Positions 54,401 through 64,000 of a stretch of DNA of 64,000 nt are shown here, one piece after another. Under the pieces are notes generated by a model. The model did not search any database and was not told where the DNA came from. It saw nothing but the letters and a program-made list of their open reading frames with translations. A program made the translations under genes and the position numbers. The number at the start of each line of letters is the position of its first letter. The stretch's first letter is position 1. Source of the stretch: Ligula intestinalis (lineage: Eukaryota; Platyhelminthes; Cestoda; Diphyllobothriidea; Diphyllobothriidae); NCBI GenBank assembly GCA_036362985.1, contig JAYGXS010000005.1, positions 32,960,928 through 33,024,927 on the forward strand, in the 5' to 3' direction.

Positions 54401-56589
54401 TTTCTCACCAGTTGTTTGTCCTTATCGGTTCATTTGGTGTATTTTGACTGATTTTTTATAAAACCTCTCCCCCCACCAAAACCAGGAGGGACCACACGCC
54501 GGTGTGCGCAGGCAAAAAGGCCACCAGGGTGCGAACTAAAAGCCCGAATGGCGGCACTTCAATAGTGGCTTTGCCTGATTCTAAATATCGTCCTAGACGC
54601 GCCTGCTGCGACCAAGTTGCAGGCAGCATGTCCCACCCCGCTGCAGCCGAAGCATGGCTGCAGCGCGCGAGCGGGCGGGCGGACGGGCTGGCTGTTTTCG
54701 GGCGACCACGCCTGCAGAGGCGTAAGACGGCAGGCATGACTAATCCTGTCCACCCGCCAACCAATCAGGAGTGCGCACGCGTGGGTTAGACACTAGCGAG
54801 CATCGCGCACGCGACGCATCGTTGGCGTCGTCTCCGCGACAGTCGATGCCTGCGCCTGTCTGTCCGCGCGCGCCTTCCACTACCTACCTTTCACTCTCGT
54901 ATGCCGCAACACCGCACGCCACGACATGCTGGCTGGCTGGCCGACTCTGGGTTAGCTTCTGCAAGAGGAAGGTTATGGGCGGATTCGTGGTTGACGAGTC
55001 GGTGGGTTGGGCTCTGTTCTGCCTAGCGTGTAACGACGCAAGTCAGAAGAGTGCCGGGGCGTTAAAATGGCCTTTGTTCTGCCTGCTGCAGCGACGCCCT
55101 CGGTTTCTGTGTCCTGGATTTCCAGCAAAAATTACGCATAGAATAGACAGATAGAGTCGAATCAAAGGACCAACGGAAGCTAGGCTCTATCCACTTAGTT
55201 AACTGTATACTGCAGCGTGTGTTCACCTAGGTTGGAGCAAAAATTATGTGGTTATAATTTGAAGCTCAAAATTGGCACCGGGGACTCTTAAGATAATGCA
55301 GCAGAAGTTAGAGCCGAAAATAGAAAACTATGTTAAGGTATGAGTGACGAAATTAAATCCTAAAAACTAAAGCATTTTTATTGACTCAAAAGTTACTAAA
55401 ATTTTAAGATGCCTTTACTTGCCAGTGCCAGTCGGGTCCTCCTCCTCCTCCTCCTCCGCATCCTTCCACATTTACTCTGTGAACGATTCTGTTTTGTATG
55501 TATATTTGGACTAACTTCCATCGGCCACGACTGATAGAAGTTGGCCCACATATTAACATCAACTTTCAATCTATGTAAATGAACATTGAACTGGACTAAT
55601 TTTCTCTCCCCTTCCCCCCTAAGTTAGCGATTAGTTGCCAAGGGGACTAAAAATAAATAATTTATAAGCTGGGATATCTACCAGAAGGCATACAGGAAAG
55701 ATTGTGGGAACCACTGATGAGCCGATGCCCTCGCAATTGTGTCATACAGCGACAGAATATCGGCAAAACACGTGTATGGGCCCTTGGCTGCTATTTGTGC
55801 TTGCATCATATTCTATCGTGTGGCATCTACAGATTCTGTCTTAGCAATTATCAAAAGCCAAGCCGCATAGAACGCTCTGTCTATTGAGTTTGATGTGCTT
55901 GTGTGCCGCCTTTTAAGATAATAGTATATGAATAATCCCCCTGGCAGCAAGATTGTGATCCATCACTTAAAACTGCGCAAATGAGACCAACTGTCCAACG
56001 CCCTCCATTACCTTCACTGCCCAAGGGCGTTCAAAGTAAATTTTAGACTTTGGTATACAAACTAGGAAGGCACCGTTTTGGTTCGCTAGTGTTCTCTCGA
56101 ACGCTTTAAAATGTACAGATTAATTCCGAAAATATACGCCCTACAATGCGCCAACTGCCAGATGTGTTGAACTGTGACGCGTGACCATGAAGACGAACGA
56201 GAATTTTGCCTAAGTGTTTAGAAGCGGGTAATTCTATTTGTGGATAAGGCCTTACGTGTCCCTGTGCTCTGCTCACCCCTCTCATTCACTCAATTTAACT
56301 ATTCCTCCTGCTCCGTTTGGAGTCCCTTTTCATCCGAACTCCGGTCTCGGAAAGGGGCACCTGTAGAAATTCAACTCCGAGTGCGAGGCTCAACCTCTTG
56401 TCTATCGCGGCTGCTAGCACGTGCGCACTTGTAGGCCTACCCCAAGCCGGTCTGACTAATCGGCTTAAAGACTGACTTAAAAAGACCGTTCTGTAGACGC
56501 AGTGATGACTCTGTAGCAGTCTAAGTAATGGTTTTAATTAAAGCATTCAATCGTCAGGCCAAATCCCAGGTTGGAAGTTATAAGGCAGA
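54401..56589. other. Unannotated
   Basis: No gene recognised. 54480-55140 is GC-rich, with overlapping frames on both strands (127 and 102 codons) that match nothing known. A (TCC)n tract lies at 55436-55460. The remainder is AT-rich without features. Confidence 0.4.
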
Positions 56590-56594
56590 AGTAT

Positions 56595-56725
56595 CGACGG
56601 AGTTTAAGAGTTTAATCCTTACAGCTGCGATCTTCCAGGCCCATGGTTCCTTCAAATGAGAAGAGAAGACGATGGGAAAGCCAGATTGTTAGGAATAGTG
56701 TGTTCTGCAGAAGGATAGGAGAATA
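56595..56725 (-). repeat. Dispersed repeat R1
   Basis: Reversed core GATCTTCCAGGCCCATGGTT, then GCCAGATTGTTAGGAATAGT, then the CTGCAGAAGGATAGGAG box, closely resembling 34.8 kb in reverse. Confidence 0.65.
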
Positions 56726-56726
56726 G

Positions 56727-56775
56727 ATGGAAAGCGATCGCATCTTCTACTTCTGAACTGCTTTTTGGAACTCGT
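56727..56775 (+). mobile_element. PLE terminal fragment
   Basis: AAGCGATCGCATCTTCTACT and TTTTTGGAACTCGTCTAG match the far 3' terminus of the PLE tails at 24.0 and 32.2 kb. The hammerhead-like core is absent. Confidence 0.5.
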
Positions 56776-56821
56776 CTAGTTGCTTCTATCGGCAGCATCC
56801 AACAGCATAGAAGGTGGGAAC

Positions 56822-57231
56822 TGTGGCAGCCTGAATTTGGTAGTGCTGCGCGCATTCATCCCTCCTCATTCTGCCTAACCGTTGTCTACTCGCGCGTCCA
56901 GCGCTGATTCACCTTCTTACCTCTGCCCGCTCTTGCACTTTCGCGCCCCCGCTCTCACCGCGCGTACGCCGAAGCTAATCGATTCCTTGCGAACTCTGAC
57001 GTCAATACCTCCACACATTCCTGATTGGCTGATTACTAGACGGCTTCGCTAAACCCGCGGACATAGACACATTATTACACCTGCGCAGCTGGACTTGCCG
57101 ACAGTTATTACGGTTGTGCTCATTCTTTCAATATTATCCCTCTTAACATTTTTGCGTGTTACGTCCTTATTATTTTGGTATAATACTCGCTAGGAGCTTC
57201 GTTAGTTAGGCCGGACGTCAAAACCCTGACA
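56822..57231 (+). repeat. 5' LTR
   Basis: Starts TGTGG and ends CTGACA. It contains a TTTTGGTATAATACTCGC stretch near its end that could act as promoter. The target duplication GAAC precedes it. Confidence 0.92.
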
Positions 57232-57232
57232 T

Positions 57233-57248
57233 TGGTGACACCGACTTT
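57233..57248 (+). other. Primer-binding site, tRNA-Trp type
   Basis: TGGTGACACCGACTTT begins two bases after the LTR. It matches the tRNA-Trp-complementary site described for CsRn1-type elements at most of its first 13 positions, with one internal change. Confidence 0.75.
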
Positions 57249-57276
57249 AGAACACTTTTGATTCCTTCGTCTCATC

Positions 57277-58081
57277 ATGCCCAGCTCTTCTCAACAATCT
57301 GATGAGAGCGCTTCCTCTCTTCAGGCCGTTCTCGTGACTCTCCCTGCTTTTTTGGGAGAATGCACCAGAACTTTACTTTATCCGCATAAAATCTGCCTTT
57401 TATTCCGCAAATATTACAAAGGAGCTGGATAAATACCATAAACTCGTGGAGGTTCTTTCGCCTAGTTCTATTGCGCAAGTCCAGTCACTTTTGTCCAAAC
57501 CTCCAACCGATACGCCATGCATGACACTAAAAGAGGAACTTCTCAGCATCAATTCTGTGTCCGACCATCAGCGCTACCACCAGCTGATGAAAGAAGAAAC
57601 TCTTGGCGATAGGAAGCCCTCTGAACTTCTTCGCCGCATGCAATCCCTACTTGGGGACCGCCAGATCGACGAGAAGTTGTTTCAGGCGATGTATTTAGAA
57701 CGTCTCCCTGCCGATGTCCAAACGATCCTGGCGTCTGGTTCCGATGATCTAACCATCTCGAAGCTGGCTGAAATGGCGGACAGGATGATTGAAGTGCAAC
57801 GCTTCCAGCCGCCCTGCATTGCCCTAATTTCTGCATCCCCTTCGTCAGTGAACGAGCAGCTTGTGCAACAGGTTACAGCCTTAGCGACCGAGCTGGCCTC
57901 TCTTAAACTCCAACTTTCCCGTTTTGCCGGTCGTCGCTCATCCAGCCGTAGCCGCTCTCGCTCGCGTCCAAGAACAGCTGAGGTGTGCTGGTACCGCACG
58001 AATTATGGGCCAAAAGCTCGCAAATGTGCTTCTCCCTGTTCTTTCAAGCATAAATCGGGAAACTCGTCAACCAGAGAATAG
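57277..58081 (+). pseudogene. gag of CsRn1-like element, frameshifted
   Basis: The first ATG opens a frame (MPSSSQQSDESASSLQAVLV) that is thrown out of register in a T-run near 57350. The downstream frame is then open to 58081. It contains the capsid-like middle (LKEELLSINSVSDHQRYHQL, MQSLLGDRQIDEKLFQAMYL, LPADVQTIL, KLAEMADRMIE) and ends with an Arg/Ser-rich stretch and the unusual CsRn1-type zinc knuckle CWYRTNYGPKARKCASPCSF, in which the expected His seems replaced. Gag would package element RNA. The single-base frameshift and knuckle change argue it is inactive. Confidence 0.85.
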
Positions 58082-58083
58082 AC

Positions 58084-58560
58084 GTGACCGTTTTCTCTGG
58101 CTCTCCTGGCTCTGGTAGCACCTTCTATGTTTGTGACAGCGTCAGTCGCAGAGGTTTCCTGGTAGAAACCGGAGCTGAGTTATCGGTCGTCCCCCCAAGT
58201 CCAGCTGACCGTAAATCTCCCAGTCTTGGTCTTCACCTTCAGGCTGCAAACTGTTCCCCCATCCCAACTTTTGGCAGCCGGTCCCTCACCCTAGACATTG
58301 GACTTCAAAGATCATTTTCCTGGATTTTCGTCATCGCCGATGTTCCCCACGCCATCCTTGGGTCAGATTTTCTTGCCGAATTCGACCTTTTGGTTTACTG
58401 TTGCCGTTCTCTTCTTGTTGACCGCCTCACCGGTCTTTCTATTCACGGCCTGTCTCCATTTACGAACTCTTGCAATTTATCTGTCCTCAATACAGATATT
58501 GCCTGTCCTTTCCGGGACTTACTTCGCAAGTATCCTGATATTATTAACTACCAGTTTCGC
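58084..58560 (+). pseudogene. pol: protease domain with altered active site
   Basis: Opens just after the gag stop in another frame. [15 protein letters not shown] is the aspartic protease signature with Glu (58165-58167) where the catalytic Asp belongs. The later hydrophobic-Gly motif [14 protein letters not shown] is intact. The protease would mature Gag-Pol. An Asp-to-Glu change usually destroys activity, so the domain is probably dead even though its frame is open. Confidence 0.85.
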
Positions 58561-59410
58561 TCTGGTGATTTTCAGCATGATGTCGTTCACCACATCCGCA
58601 CATCAGACCCTCCCGTGTTTGCTCGGCCTCGACGACTTGCTCCGGCCCGTTTTCAGGCCACGAAGGCGGAATTCGAACACATGCTGCAACTCGGCATTAT
58701 CCGACCATCTGAGAGTCCCTGGGCTTCCCCTCTTCACATGGTGCCCAAGGCCACATCCGGCGACTGGAGACCCTGTGGCGACTATCGTGCGCTCAACAAT
58801 GCCACGGTTCCCGATCGGTATCCCGTGCTCCATCTTCAGGATTTTGCTGGAGCTCTCTTTGGCAAAACGGTTTTCTCGAAGATAGACCTGGTACGCGCCT
58901 TTCATCAGATTCCGGTCGCCCCTGAGGACATACCAAAGACTGCCGTTACCACTCCATTCGGCCTTTTCGAGTTAATCCGCATGCCCTTTGGCTTATGCAA
59001 TGCTGCCCAAACGTTTCAGAGGCTCATTGAACATGTTTACGAGGCTTGCCATTTGTCTATGCCTACACCGATGACCTCTCAGTGGCTAGTCAGACTGCTG
59101 AAGAACATGTGAACCATTTAACCAAGATCTTCGACAGATTCGAGAAGTTTGGTGTTATACTCAATCCCTCAAAGTGCGTGTTTGGTGTGCCGCCTCTTGA
59201 ATTTCTTGGCCACCTTGTCAGCTCTGAAGATTTGCGTCCCCTCCCATCTAAGGTTAAGGCCATTCGCGATTTTCCTCCACCAACTTCAAAGCGTCAGTTG
59301 CAACGTTTTATTGGCATGGTCAACTTTTACCGCCGGTTCCTCCCGGACTGTGCCGACCTCATGCTACCCGTCACCGACCTGCTGTCTGCTCCCAAAGGTC
59401 CTCTTGCACT
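58561..59410 (+). pseudogene. pol: reverse transcriptase domain, frameshifted
   Basis: Continues from the protease: [55 protein letters not shown] (motif A), [21 protein letters not shown] one-base frameshift near 59038 precedes the [13 protein letters not shown] catalytic box (YTDD), followed by FEKFGVILNPSKCVF, PLEFLGHLVS and LQRFIGMVNFYRRFLP. Motif order and length are normal for Ty3/Gypsy. Confidence 0.9.
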
Positions 59411-59980
59411 TACGGGAGAAGCATTGGCTGCTTTCGAAAGAATCAAGACTGCTCTTGCCGACGCCACCCTGCTAACGCATCCCGCTCCCGAGGCTCAGCT
59501 GTCATTGATGGTAGACGCTTCGACCGTAGCCGTGGGTGCAGTCCTGCAACAACACCTGCCTCGTTCGAATCAACCCTTGGCCTTCTTCTCAAAAAAATAT
59601 TTGCCCACTGAGACACGCTATAGCACCTTTGGCAGTGAAACATTTCCGATACTACCTCGAGGGTCGGGACTTCACCATCTTCACGGACCACAAGCCGCTT
59701 ACCTTCGCTCTTCGGTCCCACTCCGATAAGTACAACACCAGAGAGATTGGTCACCTAGACTTCATTTCTCAATTCACCACCAACACCTGCCACATTGATG
59801 GCACGAAGAATGAGGTGGCTGACCTTCCCTATCTGCCCTTCAATTCTCACAAAGAATCGACCTTAGTGCTATGGCGGTGGAGCAAATCGAGTTGGCTGTC
59901 CCGGCGACGAAACTGTCACTGTTCTCCAGCTTGCGGACGTTCCCCTCACCACCGAAACTGGAACCATTCTCTGTGATGTG
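59411..59980 (+). pseudogene. pol: RNase H domain with internal deletion
   Basis: LSLMVDASTVAVGAVLQQ carries the first catalytic Asp. After ETRYSTFG a short deletion changes frame and removes the segment that normally carries the catalytic Glu. The next frame gives AVKHFRYYLEGRDFTIFTDH and KPLTFALRSHSDKYNTREIG. The domain would remove RNA from the hybrid. Further shifts follow near 59860. Confidence 0.85.
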
Positions 59981-61209
59981 TCGACTCCTTTTCATCGCCC
60001 TTTGTGCCGCCCTTGATGCGTCGAGCTGTGTTCCAAACTCTTCATGGACTCTCCCACCCTGGGAATCGAGCCTCACAAAAGCTCCTCGCGGAAAGGTTCG
60101 TCTGGCCTGGCATGAATAAGGACGTTAAAGCTTGGGCCCGTTCCTGCCCAAGTTGCCAGCGGAGCAAGGTTCATCGCTGCAATAAGTCTCTACCCGGCAC
60201 TTTTTCCAGCCCCGATGCTCGATTTAGCCATGTTCATCTTGATATCGTAGGTCCGTTGCCTCCATCCAATGGCTATGCCTATCTTCTTACCTGCGTCGAC
60301 CGCTACACCCGTTTGGCTGACGCCATCCCTTTGCCGAACGTGCAGGCAGAAACCATCGTCAAGGCCTTTGTCAGTCGCTGGGTCGCCACTTTTGGTGCGC
60401 CATCTACCATTACCACTGACCGCGGTGCCCAGTTCGAGTCCGACCTTTTCAACACCCTTGTTAAATTCCTTGGTTGCACTCGTATCCGGACGACAGCCTA
60501 CCATCCCGCTGCCAATGGTATGGTGGAAAGATTTCATCGACAACTCAAGGCTGCCCTGCGAGCTGCAGAAGATCCAGGGAACTGGTCAGACAACTTGCCA
60601 CTTGTCCGTCTCGGCACTAAAGTCGGATCTGGATTGCAGCGCGGCCGAGCTGGTGTTTGGAACAAGTCTCCGTTTGCCCGGCGCTATGGTCAACCCGACT
60701 CCACGTGATCCCGAAGAGACACCTGCCAACTTTGTGCATCGTCTCCGACAATTTATGCGCTCCTTTTCCCCGGTCCAGCCTCGTACTCCAGCGACCGAGC
60801 CTTATGTCGAGAAAGGCCTGGCCCACTGCACACACGTGTTTGTACGCTGCGAATGGGCGCGCAAACCCCTCCCGTAATGAGAAGACCTGCCGAATCCTTC
60901 GTGGAGACAAAAAGGACGTGGTCAGCATCGATCGGGTCAAGGCTGCTGTCACTGAAGAGCCACCGGACTTGCCACCAGGACAAAATTGTGCTGATTCCCT
61001 ACCTCATGCTCCTCCACCCCGTGCTCCTTCTCCTTCCCCTTTCATCCCGTATCCTACCTCTCCCTTCAGTTTCTGAACACTCAGTTACAACGTTACCCTC
61101 CACAACCGTAACAACCACTCAGCCCGCCCCAACTGTTCCTCCCGCTTACATTACCCGCAGTGGACGTCACGTTCACTTCCCTGACCGATTCGTCTCACAT
61201 TACTTCTAG
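59981..61209 (+). pseudogene. pol: integrase with intact DD35E but frameshifted ends
   Basis: The amino-terminal zinc site (LHGLSHPG for the His pair, SCPSCQRSK for the Cys pair) is present. The core has HLDIVGPLP, ITTDRGAQFES and NGMVERFHRQ, with exactly 35 residues between the second Asp and the Glu. A frameshift near 60610 precedes SDLDCSAAELVFGTSLRLPG. Another near 60870 separates the carboxy part (ILRGDKKDVVSIDRVKAAVT), and a last shift leads to the end, SGRHVHFPDRF. All residues needed for strand transfer survive, but no continuous protein is possible. Confidence 0.9.
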
Positions 61210-61251
61210 ACTTCAGCATGTCCTCCGGCGTCGTTTTACGCCGCCTTTCAG

Positions 61252-61267
61252 TCTTGGAGGGGGGTAC
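61252..61267 (+). other. Polypurine tract
   Basis: CTTGGAGGGGGGTAC lies directly before the 3' LTR, where plus-strand priming is expected. Confidence 0.8.
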
Positions 61268-61676
61268 TGTGGCAGCCTGAATTTGGTAGTGCTACGCGCA
61301 TTCATCCCTCCTCATTCTGCCTAACCGTTGTCTACTCGCGCGTCCAGCGCTGATTCACCTTCTTACCCCTGCCCGCTCTTGCACTTTCGCGCCCCCGCTC
61401 TCACCGCGCGGACGCCGAAGCTGATCGATTCCTTGCGAACTCTGACGTCAATAACCCCACACTTTCCTGATTGGCTGATGTCTAGACTGCTTCGCTAAAC
61501 CCGCGGACATAGACACATTATTACACCTACGCAGCTGGACTTGCCGAAAATTATTACGGTTGTGCTCATTCCTTCAATGTTATCCCTCTTAACACTTTTG
61601 CGTGTTACATCCTTATGATTTTGGTATAATACTCGCTAGGAGCTTCGTTATTTAGGCCGGACGTCGAAACCTGACA
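61268..61676 (+). repeat. 3' LTR
   Basis: About 95 percent identical to the 5' LTR by eye, with one single-base indel near its end. GAAC follows, completing the target duplication. Confidence 0.92.
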
Positions 61677-61764
61677 GAACTACCAAAAAGAGGGGAGGAT
61701 TAGGCGCCCGTTCACAGCATAAACCCGTCTACTGCTTTACCAAGTATGTTAAACATCGCCTTGC

Positions 61765-62210
61765 TACTGTCTCTTCAGATATCTCCTGAACAGAATTATT
61801 TAGTTTAGGTGTATGTATTTAGATGGGCCAAGGAATATTATTAATTCAATCTCATCCGAGGTCCCTGAAAAAAATGGTGAGTAAAGCACATCACTCGCCA
61901 CTTTTCTGAACGTCATAATCGGTGTAAGCTCAAACGACGTGGTGCACAATGCGCCCTCTAAACTGGCTGCATGGAAGATGCGCTGGGCCAACCCAGGGGG
62001 CAGGCCTTATTCGGGTTGCGCTCTTCCATAACAAATGCCGAACACAGGGGGTCGTTGATGGCAGGCGTGGTTGCAGGTTCACACAGCACCAACCCTCTGT
62101 GGTCTTTATGGCACTCCCACTATGCGGATCTAAGTCAGGCGTGGCGGCTCCGCTCTTCTTGACTCTGTCTCGAAATCGAGCGCAACCTTCTTGTGTACAA
62201 AAGTACACAC
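61765..62210 (+). repeat. Diverged direct duplication, unit 1 (contains R2-like part)
   Basis: Shares with 63.53-63.96 kb the order CTGTCTCTTCAGATATCTCC, CTTTTCTGAACGTCATAATC, GGAAGATGCGCTGGGCCA, CAAATGCCG and GGCGTGGCGGCTCCG. The right half also resembles R2 (TGGTCTTTATGGCACTCCCA). No conserved open frame. Confidence 0.65.
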
Positions 62211-63529
62211 CGTAGGCGTCTATCTGTGAGGCCGAACTCATTTAATCGTCGACCGAGTTTGCCCAAAGATGTTGACACTGGTAACCCGCTTGTGTAAGGG
62301 TGGATTGAACGGGAATAGGTTAGTTCGCGTGAGTCTCAGCAGTTTTTCGCTTTCGCCACGGGTCGTCTTCTATGACCAACCACTTACACGAGCCCTTTTT
62401 TGTCACCAATCTCCTCGTACTGACCAATCCACCTCTGCTCCAAGTTTTTTTAATCGACCTAAACATCGTAGAAAACTGACTGTTTGGACTCCCAATCTTC
62501 CGAATTCGGATGGCCTGTCAAATACGTCTACCTACCCAGCCCACCGGTATGCACTCGCCGCAGTTCAACTGCATATTAATGAGGTGTTTCCGGTTGAGGC
62601 AGCCTTAGTTTCTAAAAAATAGCAGTTGGTGGCAGCATGGAGGTCTCGAGAGTGCACGAACGAGGACGCCGTATAATCGAACGAGTTTTTTTATGAGGGG
62701 AGGGGGAAAGAACCAGTTCCTGGCAGAATGAGTACGGTGAAGTGTGCAAATTTTACACCCAAGTTACACGGCAAAACTTCTGTAGGTTGTTATTCACCCT
62801 CCCCCTTTACGTCTGCTTCTGACAGAGTGAAAATAAGAGCAGGGCGACTGACAGATATACGGAGAAGGCGAACACATGGACCTAAATACGGCTCCTGTGA
62901 ACACCACAATATTCTGTTGATCACCTCTCACAGAAGGGGTATGTGCAACTCTGTTTCAGTAGTAAGCATTAACTGTTATTTTTCATGAAAGCACATAAAC
63001 CGAGAAGATTCGGAGGCCTAGCCTCCTGACAACTATTCAAATACTGAAATAAATAAGGTAGGGAAACGGAAATACGGCAGTACATCTGCATATGTCATAT
63101 GGCTTTTCCTTCCACTTTGGGCGGGATCCAGAGTCAAAAGTAAAGTTAATTGGCGAGCAGGTATTATCTACAGGAGCGAGTAAATGTAATCCCAACATCG
63201 TAGTTGTTTCTCTCGGACATTTCAAACTCAGCGGTGAGTTTTCATCGACATTTTCAGAGCCTCTGATGCGGGAAATCGGTCCCTCATTTGGATATACTCC
63301 TGGGCTCAGAAGGCTCTGGTCAACCTGGCGTCCTGTCGCCGGCCGACAGTATACCCTGAGTAATTTAAAGGTGATCAGGACATGCGGGTAGCCCTAGTCC
63401 TTTGCCAGCCCATATAGAGAAATTAATCGTTCATCTTCAGAGCTGGAAAAAACCATGTGCTGTTTTAAGCACCTTTCACAGAAGAAAACAACTATTTACT
63501 GCTTCCCCAAATAATTTAAAAACTACCTA
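62211..63529. other. Unannotated
   Basis: The 117-codon plus frame at 62269-62622 and shorter frames match no family I know. Confidence 0.35.
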
Positions 63530-63531
63530 GC

Positions 63532-63965
63532 TCATGTCTCTTCAGATACCTCTTGAAAGAAGTGAATTAGTTTCAGTAGATGAAACGAGGGGCATATCAT
63601 TAATCCACACTCACGCCAGGGCACCTGAATATCATAAGCAATGCAGACCACGAGGCACTTTTCTGAACGTCATAATCAGTGTAAGTTCAACCGAAGTGAT
63701 GCTCAGTGTGCCCTCTGACTGGGCTGCGTAGAAGATGTGCTGGGGCCAGATGAGGACATGGCAGACGCTATGCGGGTTGCGCTACCAGAACAAATGCCGG
63801 CTATGGAGAGTGGGCGCTGGCGGCAGACGTACATGCAGGCTCAGGGCGAATCAGCCAACCATGACACTCCTGCTCCATGGGATCTGAGTCAATCGTGGCG
63901 GCTCCGACTGTTGCCAACTGACATGTTAACTCGGAACACGCAGTCAGTGTAGTGTGTTCGTGCGG
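63532..63965 (+). repeat. Diverged direct duplication, unit 2
   Basis: Counterpart of the unit 1.77 kb upstream. The matching word ATGTCTCTTCAGATACCTCT opens it and GTGGCGGCTCCGACTG lies near its end. It extends toward the window edge. Confidence 0.65.
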
Positions 63966-64000
63966 AGTGGCTGGCTGGCGGACCGAGTGTCAGAATGGAA

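Larger units (their letters stand above)
56822..61676 (+). mobile_element. CsRn1-like Gypsy/Ty3 LTR retrotransposon, full length but inactivated
   Basis: Two LTRs of 410 and 409 bp begin TGTGGCAGCC and end CCTGACA. The flanks share the 4-bp direct repeat GAAC. Internal order: primer-binding site, gag, protease, reverse transcriptase, RNase H, integrase, polypurine tract. Gag has one frameshift and pol several, plus an altered protease active site. The LTRs differ at roughly 20 positions (about 5 percent), so insertion is not recent. The CsRn1 clade was first described in the liver fluke Clonorchis. This is a retrotransposon without an envelope frame. Confidence 0.92.

Noticed and set aside
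57277..61209. Infectious retrovirus-like provirus
   Set aside because: No envelope frame follows pol, and the domain order, primer site and zinc knuckle fit a CsRn1-type retrotransposon; several frameshifts make it inactive.
1..64000. CRISPR array or prokaryotic operon
   Set aside because: No evenly spaced short repeats with unique spacers, no operon-like frames; the repeats are eukaryotic transposons and microsatellites.

Overview
The window reads as a repeat-rich animal nuclear genome, most likely a parasitic flatworm (tapeworm or fluke). The reasons are a decayed CsRn1-like Gypsy LTR element with a tRNA-Trp-type primer site, several Penelope-like elements (PLEs) with GIY-YIG endonucleases, an APE-type LINE ending in C2H2 fingers, CR1-like LINE remnants, tRNA-derived SINEs, (GAA)n and (TG)n microsatellites, and one 10-N assembly gap. 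The species is inference. I found no convincing host gene, no rRNA and no intact tRNA. Every coding stretch I recognise belongs to a mobile element, and almost all carry stops or frameshifts.

Layout. 1-5.3 kb: low-complexity DNA, one 575-bp terminal-inverted-repeat (TIR) element with a perfect 8-bp target duplication, a cluster of related direct repeats containing SINE-like units, and a (GAA)n tract next to a PLE tail. 6.1-7.9 kb: a CR1-like endonuclease remnant and a 942-bp Tc1/mariner-type element with very long TIRs. 10.7-14.2 kb: two paralogous copies of an unknown repeat. One copy was entered by a second TIR element and by a PLE fragment with a long inverted repeat; the other preserves the empty site. 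16.6-28.3 kb: short dispersed repeats, a CR1-like LINE 3' end, a mariner-like transposase relic, head-to-head PLE tails and a pair of unknown ~700-bp repeats. 28.4-33.3 kb: two PLE pseudogenes (reverse transcriptase and/or GIY-YIG) and several PLE tails carrying hammerhead-ribozyme-like cores.

35-52.5 kb: three copies of one LINE family (copy 1 plus strand; copies 2 and 3 minus strand), each 5'-truncated to a different extent. Each abuts a (TG)n tract at its 5' end, and each retains a 3' region with a polypyrimidine block framed by splice-site-like signals. 52.9-56.7 kb: dispersed repeats and degenerate telomere-like DNA. 56.8-61.7 kb: a complete-length but inactivated CsRn1-like LTR retrotransposon (two ~410-bp LTRs, 4-bp target duplication). 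61.8-64 kb: a diverged direct duplication.

Nothing here works as a cellular pathway. The interest lies in retroelement biology: LINE 5' junctions, hammerhead-like PLE tails, LINE 3' tails shared with short repeats, and nested insertions that can be ordered in time. Repeat boundaries and identities were read by eye and are approximate unless a target duplication fixes them.
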